DNA from: Aplectana chamaeleonis
Taxonomy: Eukaryota > Nematoda > Chromadorea > Rhabditida > Cosmocercidae
Assembly: GCA_029168955.1 (NCBI GenBank)
Contig: JAPDOI010000378.1
Span: 372,001-436,000 of the forward strand
Length of the DNA: 64,000 nt
Direction of reading: 5' to 3'
Shown here piece after piece: positions 54,469 through 64,000 of this stretch. The first letter of the stretch is position 1, and every line of letters starts with the position of its first letter. The notes under the pieces are model-generated. The model worked only from the letters and a program-made list of their open reading frames with translations. It was not told the origin of the DNA and did not search any database. Position numbers and translations under genes: made by a program.

Positions 54469-55386
54469 GAAACTGTTTCGCAATCGTTTCTCAAAAACGC
54501 TGTGAGAAATGCGGTGAAGTTTATAGTAGTAATGGTACAGGTAATAAAGGAGCAAGCTCCATGAAAAGTCCAATTTTCTCCTTTAGAACTTGCACAATTA
54601 CTATTCGCAGTTTCGCCGAATTTCGCCGCTTGCGACACCTTCGAGAAACTATCGCGTTAAGAATTTCCTTAGAAGAAAAGTCGAAATCAGGAGGCTTCGG
54701 TCGAAAGTCGAAATCAGGAGGCTTTGTGAACCGGCAGAGCCTATCCTTAAGTAGCAATTCGAGCAGCGAATATGAAAGCATTTTCAAAATTCACAAAAGT
54801 TTTCTTTCAGAAAAGTTACAAGCATTAGAACTTTTCTGTCCTTCTTGCAGAATGCTTACCGTTTCCATGAAACTCAGCGTCGTTATTGTACGTACCATTA
54901 CCTCACATCACTTCGTTTGCCATTGTGGAGGTATGAAATGATTTTTCTTGAAGATTCTATCGACACTGACAGAGAACGGAATAATGGAAGGTTCGGTGAA
55001 GCTCAATTATGAGTTCGTGGCCCCTAATCTGAAGTTAGCAGTCGGGAAACAATGCGTGAAGACAAACACGTACATCGTGTACAAAGGTAAGTCGTTGAAA
55101 AAGTTGAGATTGCTTGGTTCGTATCTTATCTCCAGGAAGCCGCGTTGTAGCTTCTACATATGTACATAAATCGCCATTTTGGGAGCGGAGCGATTGTTTC
55201 TCCATTTCTACCATTGTGTTTTCTTAGAAACAACCGCTCTACTTTCATTAGAAAGCAATCATAGCAGCGTCGCGTCTACCCCACCCCATCCAGTGATCGA
55301 CGATAAGTATTCTTATCGTTTGAAGCTGCTTGCTTCTCTGTTGTTGACGAGTGCTATGCACATCAAGGGCTGGATTGAAACATCAA
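54469..55386 (+). CDS. Zinc-ribbon protein, four exons, possibly MCM-like; broken by a MITE
   Basis: Exons 54469-54540, 54811-54887, 54954-55086 and 55228-55386 have GT-AG borders and matching phase. Joined, they put CEKCG (exon 1) and FCPSC (exon 2) 18 residues apart, a four-Cys zinc ribbon. Next come TLTENGIMEGSVKLNYEFV, NLKLAVGKQCVKTNTYIVY, then a spacer and DDKYSYRLKLLASLLLTS. A zinc ribbon, then a beta-rich stretch, then an L-rich helix before a loop is the order of the MCM N-terminal domain and entry to its AAA+ core, so a divergent MCM-like protein is possible. That identity is a weak inference. The frame stops at an F MITE inserted after GWIETS. Without the MITE the frame would run a further roughly 25 codons to a stop. 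5' exons are not located. Confidence 0.55.
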
Positions 55387-55816
55387 AGGCAGGAAAAAAA
55401 ACTACTTCTGATCTCCCTACATGGTTATGTAGATTTGGTGATCACAAAAGTAAAAATAAGGGAAAAACCCGGAAATTCACGGGAAAAAACGCTCAAAAAC
55501 AAAGTGTAACGGCTAATTACCGGTGTCGGATGGCCCCCTAATTAACGAGATTTCCATTAATGCTTGCTTATGTTTTGCCTTTTGTTTTGATGCTAAAAAC
55601 AGTCAGTAGTCTCCAGAAATGCTCAGAAATTACTTCAGAAGCAAAATAATAGTTGACAAAGCAGGCTTATGCACAAATCTCGATAATTGGGGGCGGGAGG
55701 ACACCATGCAATAACTTGTTCCTGAATGAATTTTCTCCAATTTTTACTTTTGTGATGGCCAGATCTACCATTCCATGGGAATAGCTCGGCAACCGATTTT
55801 ATCGAGAACCCTGCCT
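55387..55816. mobile_element. MITE subfamily F, intact copy
   Basis: 430 bp, AGGCAGGAAAAAAAACTACT to TTTATCGAGAACCCTGCCT, with TCAA left and TTAA right. It interrupts the last visible exon of the zinc-ribbon gene. Confidence 0.8.
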
Positions 55817-56799
55817 TTAAGGAATGTCAACCATTTTTTCATTGTATATATGCATGTAGTCTCATCGTTTTGGTCGCCTTTTTGGTAGGTCCCCGTCATA
55901 GTCGGTCGATTGGCTGTAGCTAGCCAGACCAATAAGCATCTATAGTTGGCACGGATCTTAATGATACTTTGCGTTCCTTATTATGCGTTAGAGTTCCACA
56001 AAATCAGGCTGAAAAATAGGAGTACTTCTTCTATTTGAAATACACCTCAATTAGAAGCAAACCTCAAAATGAAGCCGGAAAAATAGAAGTACATGCATAG
56101 CTTTTCTCCTTCATGATGAGCCAATAAAGATGAGGCTTATCTTGTTCATCAAGCCGATATCTCCTTATCTCTGTTAAATTTCGCTATGACCGACCGCTTC
56201 GCTGCTCGCTCCGCCCTGACTCATCTGAGCGAGCTGAGCCATACAACTAAAAGAGAAAATACTCTATTTAATGCCAGTTTTCACGGTAAGAATCGTTTGA
56301 TTTTTCCTGGCAGAAATCGTGATAGTGGGAGACTAATAAAGAAGTTCTGCCGTAAAAATTTCTATTGAAAAAAGAAAAAAAACCTTTGACAGAGCAAACC
56401 GACGAATTCGCTTGGGCGTGCTTGTCGTTCATCGCCCTTGGCTACGAAAAATTATGAGGTACTGTTAAGCTCTTCCACTGCCTTGAGTATGCCACAATGT
56501 CTGCTATCATCATCAGTAGCTAAAAGTGAAACAGCCAACACGCGATTCGAATCTGTCGGCCCGCTCTGTTGGTTATTGTTCGGCTTCTAGACGACTTTTG
56601 CGGCTTTTTTTCCAGCAGGATTCCCACAGTAACAATCCATACTTACGATTTCTGCCAGTTCTCAAGAGATGTTAAGCAGCTTGCGGGCCACCAAAAACAA
56701 CGTAAACAGGCTGCGCGCAACGACTTTTTACCAATGCTACCTGCGAGCGCAGTCGTTTCCATCAATCGCCTTGCGCGCTATGCTTTGGTGCAGCTACAG
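55817..56799. other. No convincing gene
   Basis: It holds a single end of the 42.84-kb MITE family (near 55889), a stretch related to 27911-28062 (near 55960), and short frames only. Confidence 0.4.
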
Positions 56800-57505
56800 G
56801 CTACAAAACGGCGAAATTCACATGGTTCCTACGCCTGCTGGTGCGGAGCGGAGGATAGAGGCAGTGAGAGAGGGGACAGGGTCTCTCTACACACGGAGGG
56901 AGGAGCACGAACGAGATTTCATGCTGACGCGACGCGCGCGGCGAAAATTTTATATCTGATTACCCCATCACTGGAGCGCGCTTGCCACAATCTCGCAAGA
57001 TTTCATGGCATTTCATGTGTTTATTGATTCTCATATGACTATTTCTTTATTTTTCATAATCCAGAGCCAAACTGGTTAACGGCAGCAACGATCCCATCAC
57101 TACATCTAAAATGGTGCTCGATCTTTAATACCATATTACATTTTCTATAAATATCGAGCGGCACAACGGCACGAGAACATACAAGAGTTATTGAAATGAG
57201 TGTCAAGGATAAGATGATGAGAGGAACAACTCAGGAACATTAAGAAAAATCATGTGAGAATGAATAAAAACATAAAAAACCCCGGGAAATCTCGTGAGCT
57301 TGTGGCAAGCGCGCTCCAGTGATGGGTAATAGGATAAAAAGTTCCGCAGCGCGCGTCGCGTCAGCACTGAATCTCGTCCGTGCTCCTCCCTCCGTGTGTA
57401 GAGAGACCCTCTTCCGTGAGAGAGCGGAGAGCAGACGGAGGACCAGGCGCCGCGCGCGCCGCTGGCGCCTCGAATGATGTGAATTACGACGTTTTATAGA
57501 GGGTA
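56800..57505. mobile_element. Large foldback element, about 700 bp
   Basis: Arms of roughly 190 bp (56865-57050 and 57245-57435) share, inverted, CTCTCTACACACGGAGGGAG, GCTGACGCGACGCGCGC and CACTGGAGCGCGCTTGCCAC. The mirrored protein strings on both strands (VSLHTEGGARTRF) are palindrome products. A solo end occurs at 19815-19910. Confidence 0.85.
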
Positions 57506-57597
57506 GTTGTTGGTGGATAGGTTGCGACCAGCTAACGTGGATGCAGAAAGGTTTAAGCCTCGCAGACACAGCGCACATGGGACATGCCGTCGAATAA

Positions 57598-58000
57598 ATG
57601 ACCTGGTGTGCAACCACATCGTTAATTCACCGCAGTAACACTGACAACCTGAAGTTTTCACGGTATCCAGTGGAACTATCTGAGCTCTTCACTAAATGGC
57701 CGGATTCGTTTTCACTATCAGATACACCGGACCATATCCCCCTGCAGTTCATAGAAAAGGTGATCCCGCTCACCCATGTTTTAAACCTGAGTTCATGAGG
57801 ACTGATGTTCCAAGCCGGTGGCGTACTTCATTTGTAACTCCTATTCTTATGAAGAAACTATCTGCTCTACTAGCGATTCTCGACCCATTCGTATCACCTC
57901 GATTTTCGCTAGGCTGTTTGAAAAGGTGCTGAAGAAAAGAATAATGGACCACGTACATACTAGTGCTTACCCTACATTCCCCGAGGGCTCTTATAAAACC
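57598..58000 (+). pseudogene. Non-LTR reverse transcriptase N-terminal fragment, frameshifted
   Basis: Three successive plus frames give the finger region in family order: DTPDHIPLQFIEKVIPLTHV and LNLSS; then FMRTDVPSRWRTSFVTPI; then RPIRITSIFARLFEKVLKKR with IMDHV. This is the same CR1/jockey-like family as the catalytic fragment at 26 kb. At least two frameshifts are present, and the catalytic FADD region is absent. Confidence 0.8.
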
Positions 58001-58004
58001 ATCG

Positions 58005-58735
58005 AGTTGAGCCTAAAACTTTTTTCTTGGGGTTGTTCTGGACGCCGAATACGAATCTGAGGCCGATATTCGAAAAACTCCGTCTGATTTGCTCTGAAGC
58101 TTCAAAATAGGGGAAGTTTTTGTGGCAAAACGCGACTTTTGACGATTTCGAGAAAGCCACGATGAAATCGTCTTGAAACTTTTAATGGGGGTTATTTGGG
58201 CTGCCTAACACAAATTTGTGGTTGGCTTATCGGTTTTCTTCGGATCACGGTATGTAGCTGTGGGTGAATGGTAGCTCGGGTATAGTCTCAGATTACACTC
58301 GAAATTTCTCTATGGGTGTTATTTGGTACGCTGAGCACGAATTTGAGGTTCATTTTTCGATTTTCGAAATGTCAAGGTAAGTAACGCCAGTTAAAAAGCA
58401 TTATGCATATCGTAACCGACAGCAAACCCAAGTCTAGCAAAGAGTAGACCCCAGATTTGGGTTCAGCGTCCTAAATAACCCTCCAGTTGGAAGTTTGGAG
58501 CCGAACCCGAAAAATTTTCCGGAGCATCCCGAAAACTCCCTAATGACTCCCTAAAAACTCCCTTACTTTTTTGTGAAGCAATGATAATGCCTTTTTTCTT
58601 TGAAACCCCCGCAGCCATTTAGGGAATTTCAAGCGCGGGTCATTTATGTACTGTCACAGACCTAAAGCGACAACAACATGGTTTTCCAAATCTTCACAGG
58701 GTATGTAAAGCAGTCTCTGGTTAGAGCGGTACTCT
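58005..58735. repeat. Interspersed repeat of the 40.96-kb type
   Basis: It matches 40960-41560 in order (GACGATTTCGAGAAAGCCAC, GGGGGTTATTTGGGCTGCC, AAATTTGTGGTTGGCTTAT, TACTGTCACAGACCTAAAGC). Confidence 0.65.
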
Positions 58736-60454
58736 ATCATCTCTGAGTGCCAGCATGGGTTCCAACGAAATAGATCTACGACAACCGGACCTGGGGTCAT
58801 TCAAGGTGACCAGAGTTTCGACTGTCACTGTAATCAGGTGGCTTCGGAAGCCCATAAAATGATGAACAGCGTGTTCAGGGCGCTCTAAACCACCAATTCT
58901 GGTATTCTTGTCGAAGTTTTCGAGTCATGTAGTGGACCTCTTCTGGGATACGGGTGTTCAAGCCGATTAAGTTGAAGTCAATAGAGGTGCTTGAGAGTGT
59001 GCAGCGGAATTTCACGCGTACTTATAAGGACCAGTGGCTTCAATTACGCTGGAAGTCTGGCTCATTTAGGCAGAAACGCCGTGCTAGGGCTCATGACTTC
59101 AGCGGAGGGGAGGAGGAAGTTTAATTTGATAATGCTGTATGAGATTTTTCATTTTGAGACCAAGTTTAAGTAATAGTAGTTGATGTTTCAGATTAAAATT
59201 ACACCTCAAATTGAAAAAAAAATTGAATCAAGCGCCGCAGACAAGGGCGAGACAAGTTGTTCTCTGCAAAACGCGGTAAAATCATAGAAACTTCTTTTGA
59301 AATTCGTCAACACTCCGCGAAATCCCAAAAATCTTCAAGCAGCACGGATTTAGAGAAAAATCCTGATTTGCGCGTAAAATTCGGTGTATCGCGTCCGTGG
59401 GTACACACAAGGTCTTATATTCGACGCCATGTCCCATGTGCGCTGTGTTTGCGAGGCTTAAGCCATGCGCAAAAGCCTACGCGTGTTTTTTTTGCAGCTG
59501 AATCGATCGATTAACACATCCTCGGCAAACTCGTTTCCGATAACTTCCACAATTTCATCTATGCATGCATAAAATCTCTTCTCTGGAGTACTACAGGCAG
59601 TAATTACATATTTCATATGTTTTCCTTGAAGCGGAGAAAGATTTTCTAGAGCATATCCTGGGTACTTGCACTTGATTTTTCAAACCGCTTCCTATTTTGT
59701 TATGTTGGTGATTCTCCTTCAAAAAAGTCATGGTCTGGCTCTGTTGTCACGGCTTCTTTGTAGCAACCACGTACTACTAATTGAAGTTTCTCGATCTCTT
59801 ATTGGGTTTCACGAGTGTATGAAGTCGATTATTAAACAAAATATCTTGTAAATGGGCCGAATTGTTTGCGAAGTATTCTTGAAAAGCTCGGCAGACCTAT
59901 GCACTGAATAAATAAACAAGCTTCGAAATCCTATGTTGGTGCGAAAATGATTGCACCTTTTTCAAACATTCTGCTCGTTCCTTCTACTTTTTCTGGCAAG
60001 GTGTGATACACTTGTGATACACTTTCATTGTATTTTTTTCCTCCGCATGACGACTGATCAAGTAATAAATGTAAGGCAGTACATATAGCATTCCAAAGCA
60101 CCTCCACCCCTCATATGAAGCTCTTTGTCGATTTTAGGGTAACTCATTCTTGCTGAAGTGTCGCATTCAAATTAAGTGTGTGGTCTAGGGATTGATTAAT
60201 TATTCGTCTTTATTCTTCTCCGATGTAAGCATGAAATCTGTCACTGCGAAGGTAGCATTCAACCCTTTTCATCTAGTCCTCGGAGAAATCTAACCTTTCC
60301 TCAGCGGTTACATATGGCTGCAGTCATACATACCAAATATTACACTGCCAAAGAAAGCTATTTAAGCTTGAGAAAAGCACAGTTGTTTCCGCACCAACCT
60401 AATAGTCTTTAATGGATCCATTCGCGTACATATTCAGCGTAGGCTTGTTAGTGA
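58736..60454. other. No convincing gene
   Basis: Frames at 58991-59173, 59257-59514 and 59666-59851 lack domains. The second overlaps the inverted repeat copy at 59410-59467. Nothing else is recognised. Confidence 0.4.
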
Positions 60455-60679
60455 ATGCTGGACGTAACCAAGGGCTTTCTCATCACTGTTATAGACTCCA
60501 ATCATGACCTCGGCATTCTCGTTAAGCACAATCTGAAAATCCCCCGCCGTAATAATACTGTTGTTGAGAAATCTAAAAAAACGTCATTTTCCGTCGATCT
60601 CCGAAATATACCACGCATATTCGCTAGGAAAATAGTAGAAAAAGAAACAGCTCGAATACAAAAATCATCGGCAATTTGA
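60455..60679 (+). pseudogene. Non-LTR reverse transcriptase thumb fragment
   Basis: TVIDSNHDLGILVKHNLKI followed by NNTVVEKSKKTSFS has the DLGI-x-N-x-LK and ARK/SKK pattern of the reverse transcriptase thumb in CR1/jockey-like elements (compare DFGFLIRNYLN at 26 kb). It is a short, isolated remnant. Confidence 0.5.
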
Positions 60680-61012
60680 AAATTCCTGATTCTACCTTTG
60701 CTGCTCATCGGCGCTGCTCACCAACATTCCTCTCGGATTAAAATATGAATTCGCTCTTGCGAACGAATTCAACAAAAAATGTTCAGCAAAAGGGTTACGA
60801 ATTCTGATACATGTATCATCTGTGTCTCTCGAGTAGGAAGTCGCGCTCAGCAATGGGGGCGAAATCATTCGATCGATAGCCATCCTCCCCTCGTGTCCCC
60901 GCGCGCAATTTTTCCTGCCAAGCAGGTCGCGCCTCTCCCTCCTCCATTCAGAGACTGACCATAAGCATCCACTGTGGAAACTGGGAGAAAATCCTCGTGG
61001 AATGAAACCTAA

Positions 61013-61518
61013 AGGCATCGTGCACAAAGAAAACCGCATATTATTTCTTCATGATCTCATTTTACACGAGTTTGTTGTTGTATAAAAAATATAATAATAT
61101 GTTTTCGTGTAGCTTGGCCTCTCTAGTAAACGAAAAAATCGAAAGGGTCCATGAAAAACTTCATTTGTAAGAGAAAGTCGTCTGAACACACCGTGAAATT
61201 AAGTGTAAATCTTGCGCCAAAATCGTTTTTGAAGTTTTTTCTGTGTTTGGAGGCCTCGTGACTGTCATTTTCGACGTTTTTCTGCGCGTGGAGATTGTGC
61301 CGTAACTATTTTTCATGTTGTTCGACAGTCGCATCAACATTCTATGAAAAAGGGGTAGATGACTGGTGAGAACTGGTGGCGGATCCTCATCTGCAACCCC
61401 TTCCAACCTCATAACCCTACATTTTTGACTCACCGAAGCTCACCGGTGTGGTCTGTCGGGCTCATCAATGAAATTGAGCCTGAGAAGTGGAAATCGGTTC
61501 CCAGCGCGAACGATGCCT
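61013..61518. mobile_element. MITE subfamily E
   Basis: 506 bp, AGGCATCGTGCACAAAGAAA to CAGCGCGAACGATGCCT, with CTAA left and TTAA right. Its right end is the inverse of the left ends of the 38.7 and 51.8 kb copies. Confidence 0.8.
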
Positions 61519-62135
61519 TTAACGTGAAATGAAATGTGAATGAATGACAGGGAAGAAGTAGGAAGGGGGGGGGAGGGGAAGAGTCCACGGCTACGGTAAA
61601 AGGCAGTTGCGCGGTTGTGTATTTCCACTCAGCAAACTGCAGGGGTGGTAGTAATTGGGGGTGTTAAACGCGAATTAACAGGAGTTAGGTTCGCGTTAAA
61701 CGCGAGTTTAACCACACCAGAATCTGGGCAGGACTCCTAATAGTTGGAAGAGAATTCGCTCTAGTGTTACCCTAACATCCCTCAGTGGTAGGTATTTGAT
61801 ACGCTTTCAATGAAAACGCCTCGAAAAAACGAAAGTTGTAACTTTTGTTACGAAAAATAGCGATTTTAAAACGTTTTCAGGTCTGTTTTTTTTTTCTCTA
61901 AAATTTCGACATATGGCATCCTCGCGCATCCTCTCGCAGACAGCACGAGAATAGTGCTGAAATGCGAGAGGAACTGGCGGTTAGCGAAAAACTCCTCCCG
62001 AGGAGTTTTTGTATGCGGTTAGCAAGATACAGTAGGAACAGTTTTGACCATCTATACTGAGGGCAAGTACGAGTTTAGTTAATGCTGAGGGTTAAGGAAG
62101 TTTGATAGCACTGTTAGCCATTTTGATTCAGGACG
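61519..62135. other. No gene seen
   Basis: There is a G-run near 61565-61575. GCGTTAAACGCG-like inverted motifs lie near 61660-61710 (GTTAAACGCGAATTAAC and GTTCGCGTTAAACGCGAG), and a short hairpin CTCCTCCCGAGGAG near 61991. Confidence 0.45.
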
Positions 62136-62399
62136 TCAGCCTATCTTTAAAACAGAAAGGTGATTCAATGAATAGTCTTTTAACGGCTTCCGCCAGGGAA
62201 ACGGGCGATGAGGGATCAAAAACAAAACAGGGGTCAATGCTGAGACACGTTGGCCGTCTTCTTTGGTGGCACTAATCAATCCCTCCCAATCAGCTGTTAA
62301 TTTTTCGGCGATCGCCGACACTTCTCTGTTTTTTCCTATTTTCCTTCTGAAATTCTTCCGCTTTGCTATTTTCAGGTTATTTTCCTCTTCATAATTCAT
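62136..62399 (-). CDS. Possible first exon or small gene, unknown
   Basis: It starts at an ATG with AATAAGCA-like context and reads MNYEEENNLKIAKRKNFRRK, then EVSAIAEKLTADWEGLIS, ATKEDGQR. A GT donor (CGT-GTCTCA) follows, or the frame continues to a stop at 62136. The first 50 codons are strongly protein-like and basic. No family is recognised. Confidence 0.35.
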   Translation of the reverse strand: MNYEEENNLKIAKRKNFRRKIGKNREVSAIAEKLTADWEGLISATKEDGQRVSALTPVLFLIPHRPFPWRKPLKDYSLNHLSVLKIG

Positions 62400-62522
62400 T
62401 GCTTATCCTAGGCTATAATGGGTGTGTGGAGAATTAATTGCTTGCTTGCTTTTCGAAATGAAAATTTCCAAAGCGACTGATTTTCAAGTGATTTGCTGCT
62501 TTCGTAATGTTTCTGTATTTAA

Positions 62523-63147
62523 AGGCAGCATACACGCTCACAAACATGGTTGAGATAACAGCACAAATAGTACCGCCTGGCCCCTACCATCTCGTCAACG
62601 GCGTTTGAAGCGCTGAAAACCATCTAGGTTGACAGAATTCAAGCATTCCGTCTGAAAGCCTGTGGAACCCCACCTACGAATAACAGAATGAAGAGTGAGG
62701 CATGTGAAAACATTTGATAGCTTCTGAGTGATAGCCCTAGCAATGAGTCTACGAGAGAAACGGTTTGGTTTACCTGAATTTAACATGTCTGTTTACTGAT
62801 GAAATGCTCCATTTTATAAGCCAGGCCGAGTAGAGGGGCTTTCTTGAAAGTGGATGGGAATTAATCGGTATGTAAACAAGTTATATACAGGGAAATCAAG
62901 CTGTTTCTCTCGTAGACTCTCATGATATAGTGCTATCGCTCTAAATTATCAAATGCTTCCACATGCCTCACTCTTCATTCTGTTATTTGTAGGGGTGGGG
63001 TTCCACAGGCATTCGAGACGGGAATGCTCAAATTCTGTCAACCTGGATGGTTTTTAGCGCTTCAAACGCCTCTGACGACATGGTAGGGGCCAGGCGGTTC
63101 TATTTATGCTGTTATCTCAATCATTTTTGTGAGCGTGTATGCTGCCT
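62523..63147. mobile_element. MITE subfamily C, long palindromic copy
   Basis: 625 bp, AGGCAGCATACACGCTCAC to GTGAGCGTGTATGCTGCCT, with TTAA at 62519-62522 and 63148-63151. The arms extend more than 200 bp (CATGCCTCACTCTTCATTCT and inverse, GGGGTTCCACAGGC and inverse). Confidence 0.93.
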
Positions 63148-64000
63148 TTAATCTGTATATCGGTGCCCTAGTAATGTTTCTGTATTAGTCGGGGCGTATT
63201 GGGCGAGTTTTGTGGCGAATCAATGAGAACTTGTTTTCAAAGCCAACTATTTTTGTTCTCCTTTTACTGCAAGATTGAAAAACTCCCTATTCATTGCCAG
63301 ATCAGTGCCATCGTTGGTCCCTTATTTTTTATTGAGGATCCGCGACTCACTTGCTTTGGTACATTGATGGAACCACTCGAAGTGTTCCAATTCTTACCAT
63401 GCAATATTTGCACGGAATCTTTTCTTTGCATGATGCACATATGAGCGTATAACAGTCTTTTCTATATATTTTCAACATCAACAGGGGGCTGCTGATGAGT
63501 TTCAATTTGAAAAGACTACAAACACTTCATTTCTTCAATTTCACCAATGATCGAAACCGCACAATCGCCCCAATTTCGAACGTAAGACTTCAGTTGCACG
63601 TTTCCAAAAAACCACTTGAAATCTTTCCAAAAACGAAAATTGACTATTTACTCAATCATTCTTATAGGTTTTTGAATATCCATTTCAGTTGAATGTAGGA
63701 CGTTCTATCTACTCATTACTCGACGGTTTTCGGAGGGTATTTGTCGCACCTAGTGTCACATTCCCAGGTGCGCCTTTTGATTATTTCATCTAGGGATTCT
63801 AAAAATTTTGTTCGCTCGAAATTCTGTTTGGAAAGGATATTTGTTCGGGTAACGTTCAAAAAAGGTTACTGCAAATACGAGATCTTGTAAGATCACACAC
63901 ATATGGTGATTTAAGCTATTAATTAACCTACCATAATAAGTGAGGAAGAGCTCTAGTGCTGAACCTCCGTTTTTAAAGCTTCTCAACATACTATCTGCTC
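63148..64000. other. Unresolved; a few exon-like stretches
   Basis: The plus frame about 63273-63444 (IEKLPIHCQISAIVGPLFF...MEPLEVFQFLP) follows a TACTGCAAG acceptor-like site. The frame from 63484 (GAADEFQFEKTTNTSF) follows ATCAACAG. Phases do not join, and the minus strand is also open in parts. No domain is seen. Confidence 0.25.

Larger units (their letters stand above)
57550..59467. mobile_element. Region bounded by a 58-bp inverted repeat
   Basis: TTAAGCCTCGCAGACACAGC, GCACATGGGACATG at 57550-57608 recurs inverted at 59410-59467 (CATGTCCCATGTGCGCTGTG). Between lie a reverse transcriptase remnant and the 58.0-58.7 kb repeat. It may be one composite element or two copies of a short repeat by chance. 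Confidence 0.4.

Noticed and set aside
56569..57617. 152- and 125-codon ORFs sharing VSLHTEGGARTRF
   Set aside because: They are the two arms of a foldback element read on opposite strands.
63484..63520. CTGATGA followed by GAAA as a further hammerhead
   Set aside because: The GAAA is part of the only possible stem II hairpin, so the core cannot form.
1..64000. CRISPR arrays, bacterial operons, phage or plasmid features
   Set aside because: No short regularly spaced identical repeats with unique spacers, no ribosome-binding-site-led gene strings and no prokaryotic protein families. The introns and element types are animal.

Overview
The window looks like a gene-poor, transposon-saturated stretch of a nematode chromosome. 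A clade V (strongylid or hookworm-like) worm is my best guess. The case rests on split genes with short GT-AG introns (about 50-420 bp), a GLY-type polypeptide GalNAc-transferase, Tc1 with TA duplications, a Penelope-like element and CR1/jockey-like reverse transcriptase fragments. There is no bacterial gene organisation. Most ATG-to-stop ORFs here are chance ORFs inside repeats.

The one well-identified gene is a minus-strand polypeptide N-acetylgalactosaminyltransferase, 18330 down to 9541. I could join seven exons with fully consistent phase, from the Golgi signal anchor to the DxH motif of the GT-A domain. The second catalytic half and the lectin domain are not in the window and should lie left of base 1. 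Its introns hold a Tc1 element that itself carries two insertions, a 480-bp TTAA-type MITE, a 0.56-kb and a 1.45-kb inverted-repeat element, and a minisatellite split by a foldback. A second minus-strand gene of unknown function ends about 0.75 kb upstream of it (19073-19454). Other probable exons, mostly of unrecognised genes, sit at 23.6 and 24.8 kb (+), 32.0-34.15 kb (+), 34.86-35.41 kb (+, ending in a PDZ-ligand-like ETAV), 45.5 kb (+), 47.9-48.96 kb (-), 54.47-55.39 kb (+, zinc-ribbon protein with a MITE in its last visible exon) and 62.1-62.4 kb (-).

The dominant theme is a superfamily of non-autonomous elements that begin AGGCA and end TGCCT, and that sit in TTAA, TCAA or TTGA. I call the subfamilies A1, A2, A3, B, C, D, D2, E and F. 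They insert into each other and next to each other so that neighbours share one four-base target. Arrays at 35486-37477, 51759-54428 and 372-5026 show this clearly. No transposase ORF that could drive them is visible. The TTAA target suggests a piggyBac-like source, but that is inference.

Layout: 1-9.5 kb is nested MITEs, including a 3.16-kb element with an 8-bp duplication. 9.5-19.5 kb holds the GalNAc-transferase and its upstream neighbour. 19.8-25.6 kb has small palindromes, TTCGAA-rich DNA and possible exons. 25.8-27.1 kb is a non-LTR reverse transcriptase interrupted by an inverted Penelope-like terminal repeat with a hammerhead-ribozyme-like motif. 28.1-28.4 kb is a TAAA microsatellite. 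32-35.4 kb has plus-strand exons between MITEs. 35.5-47.5 kb is MITE arrays and a 250-bp near-perfect palindrome. 48.5-50.3 kb is a decayed Penelope-like element. 50.8-55.8 kb is a MITE array running into the zinc-ribbon gene. 56.8-60.7 kb has a large foldback and reverse transcriptase remnants. 61-63.2 kb has E and C elements.
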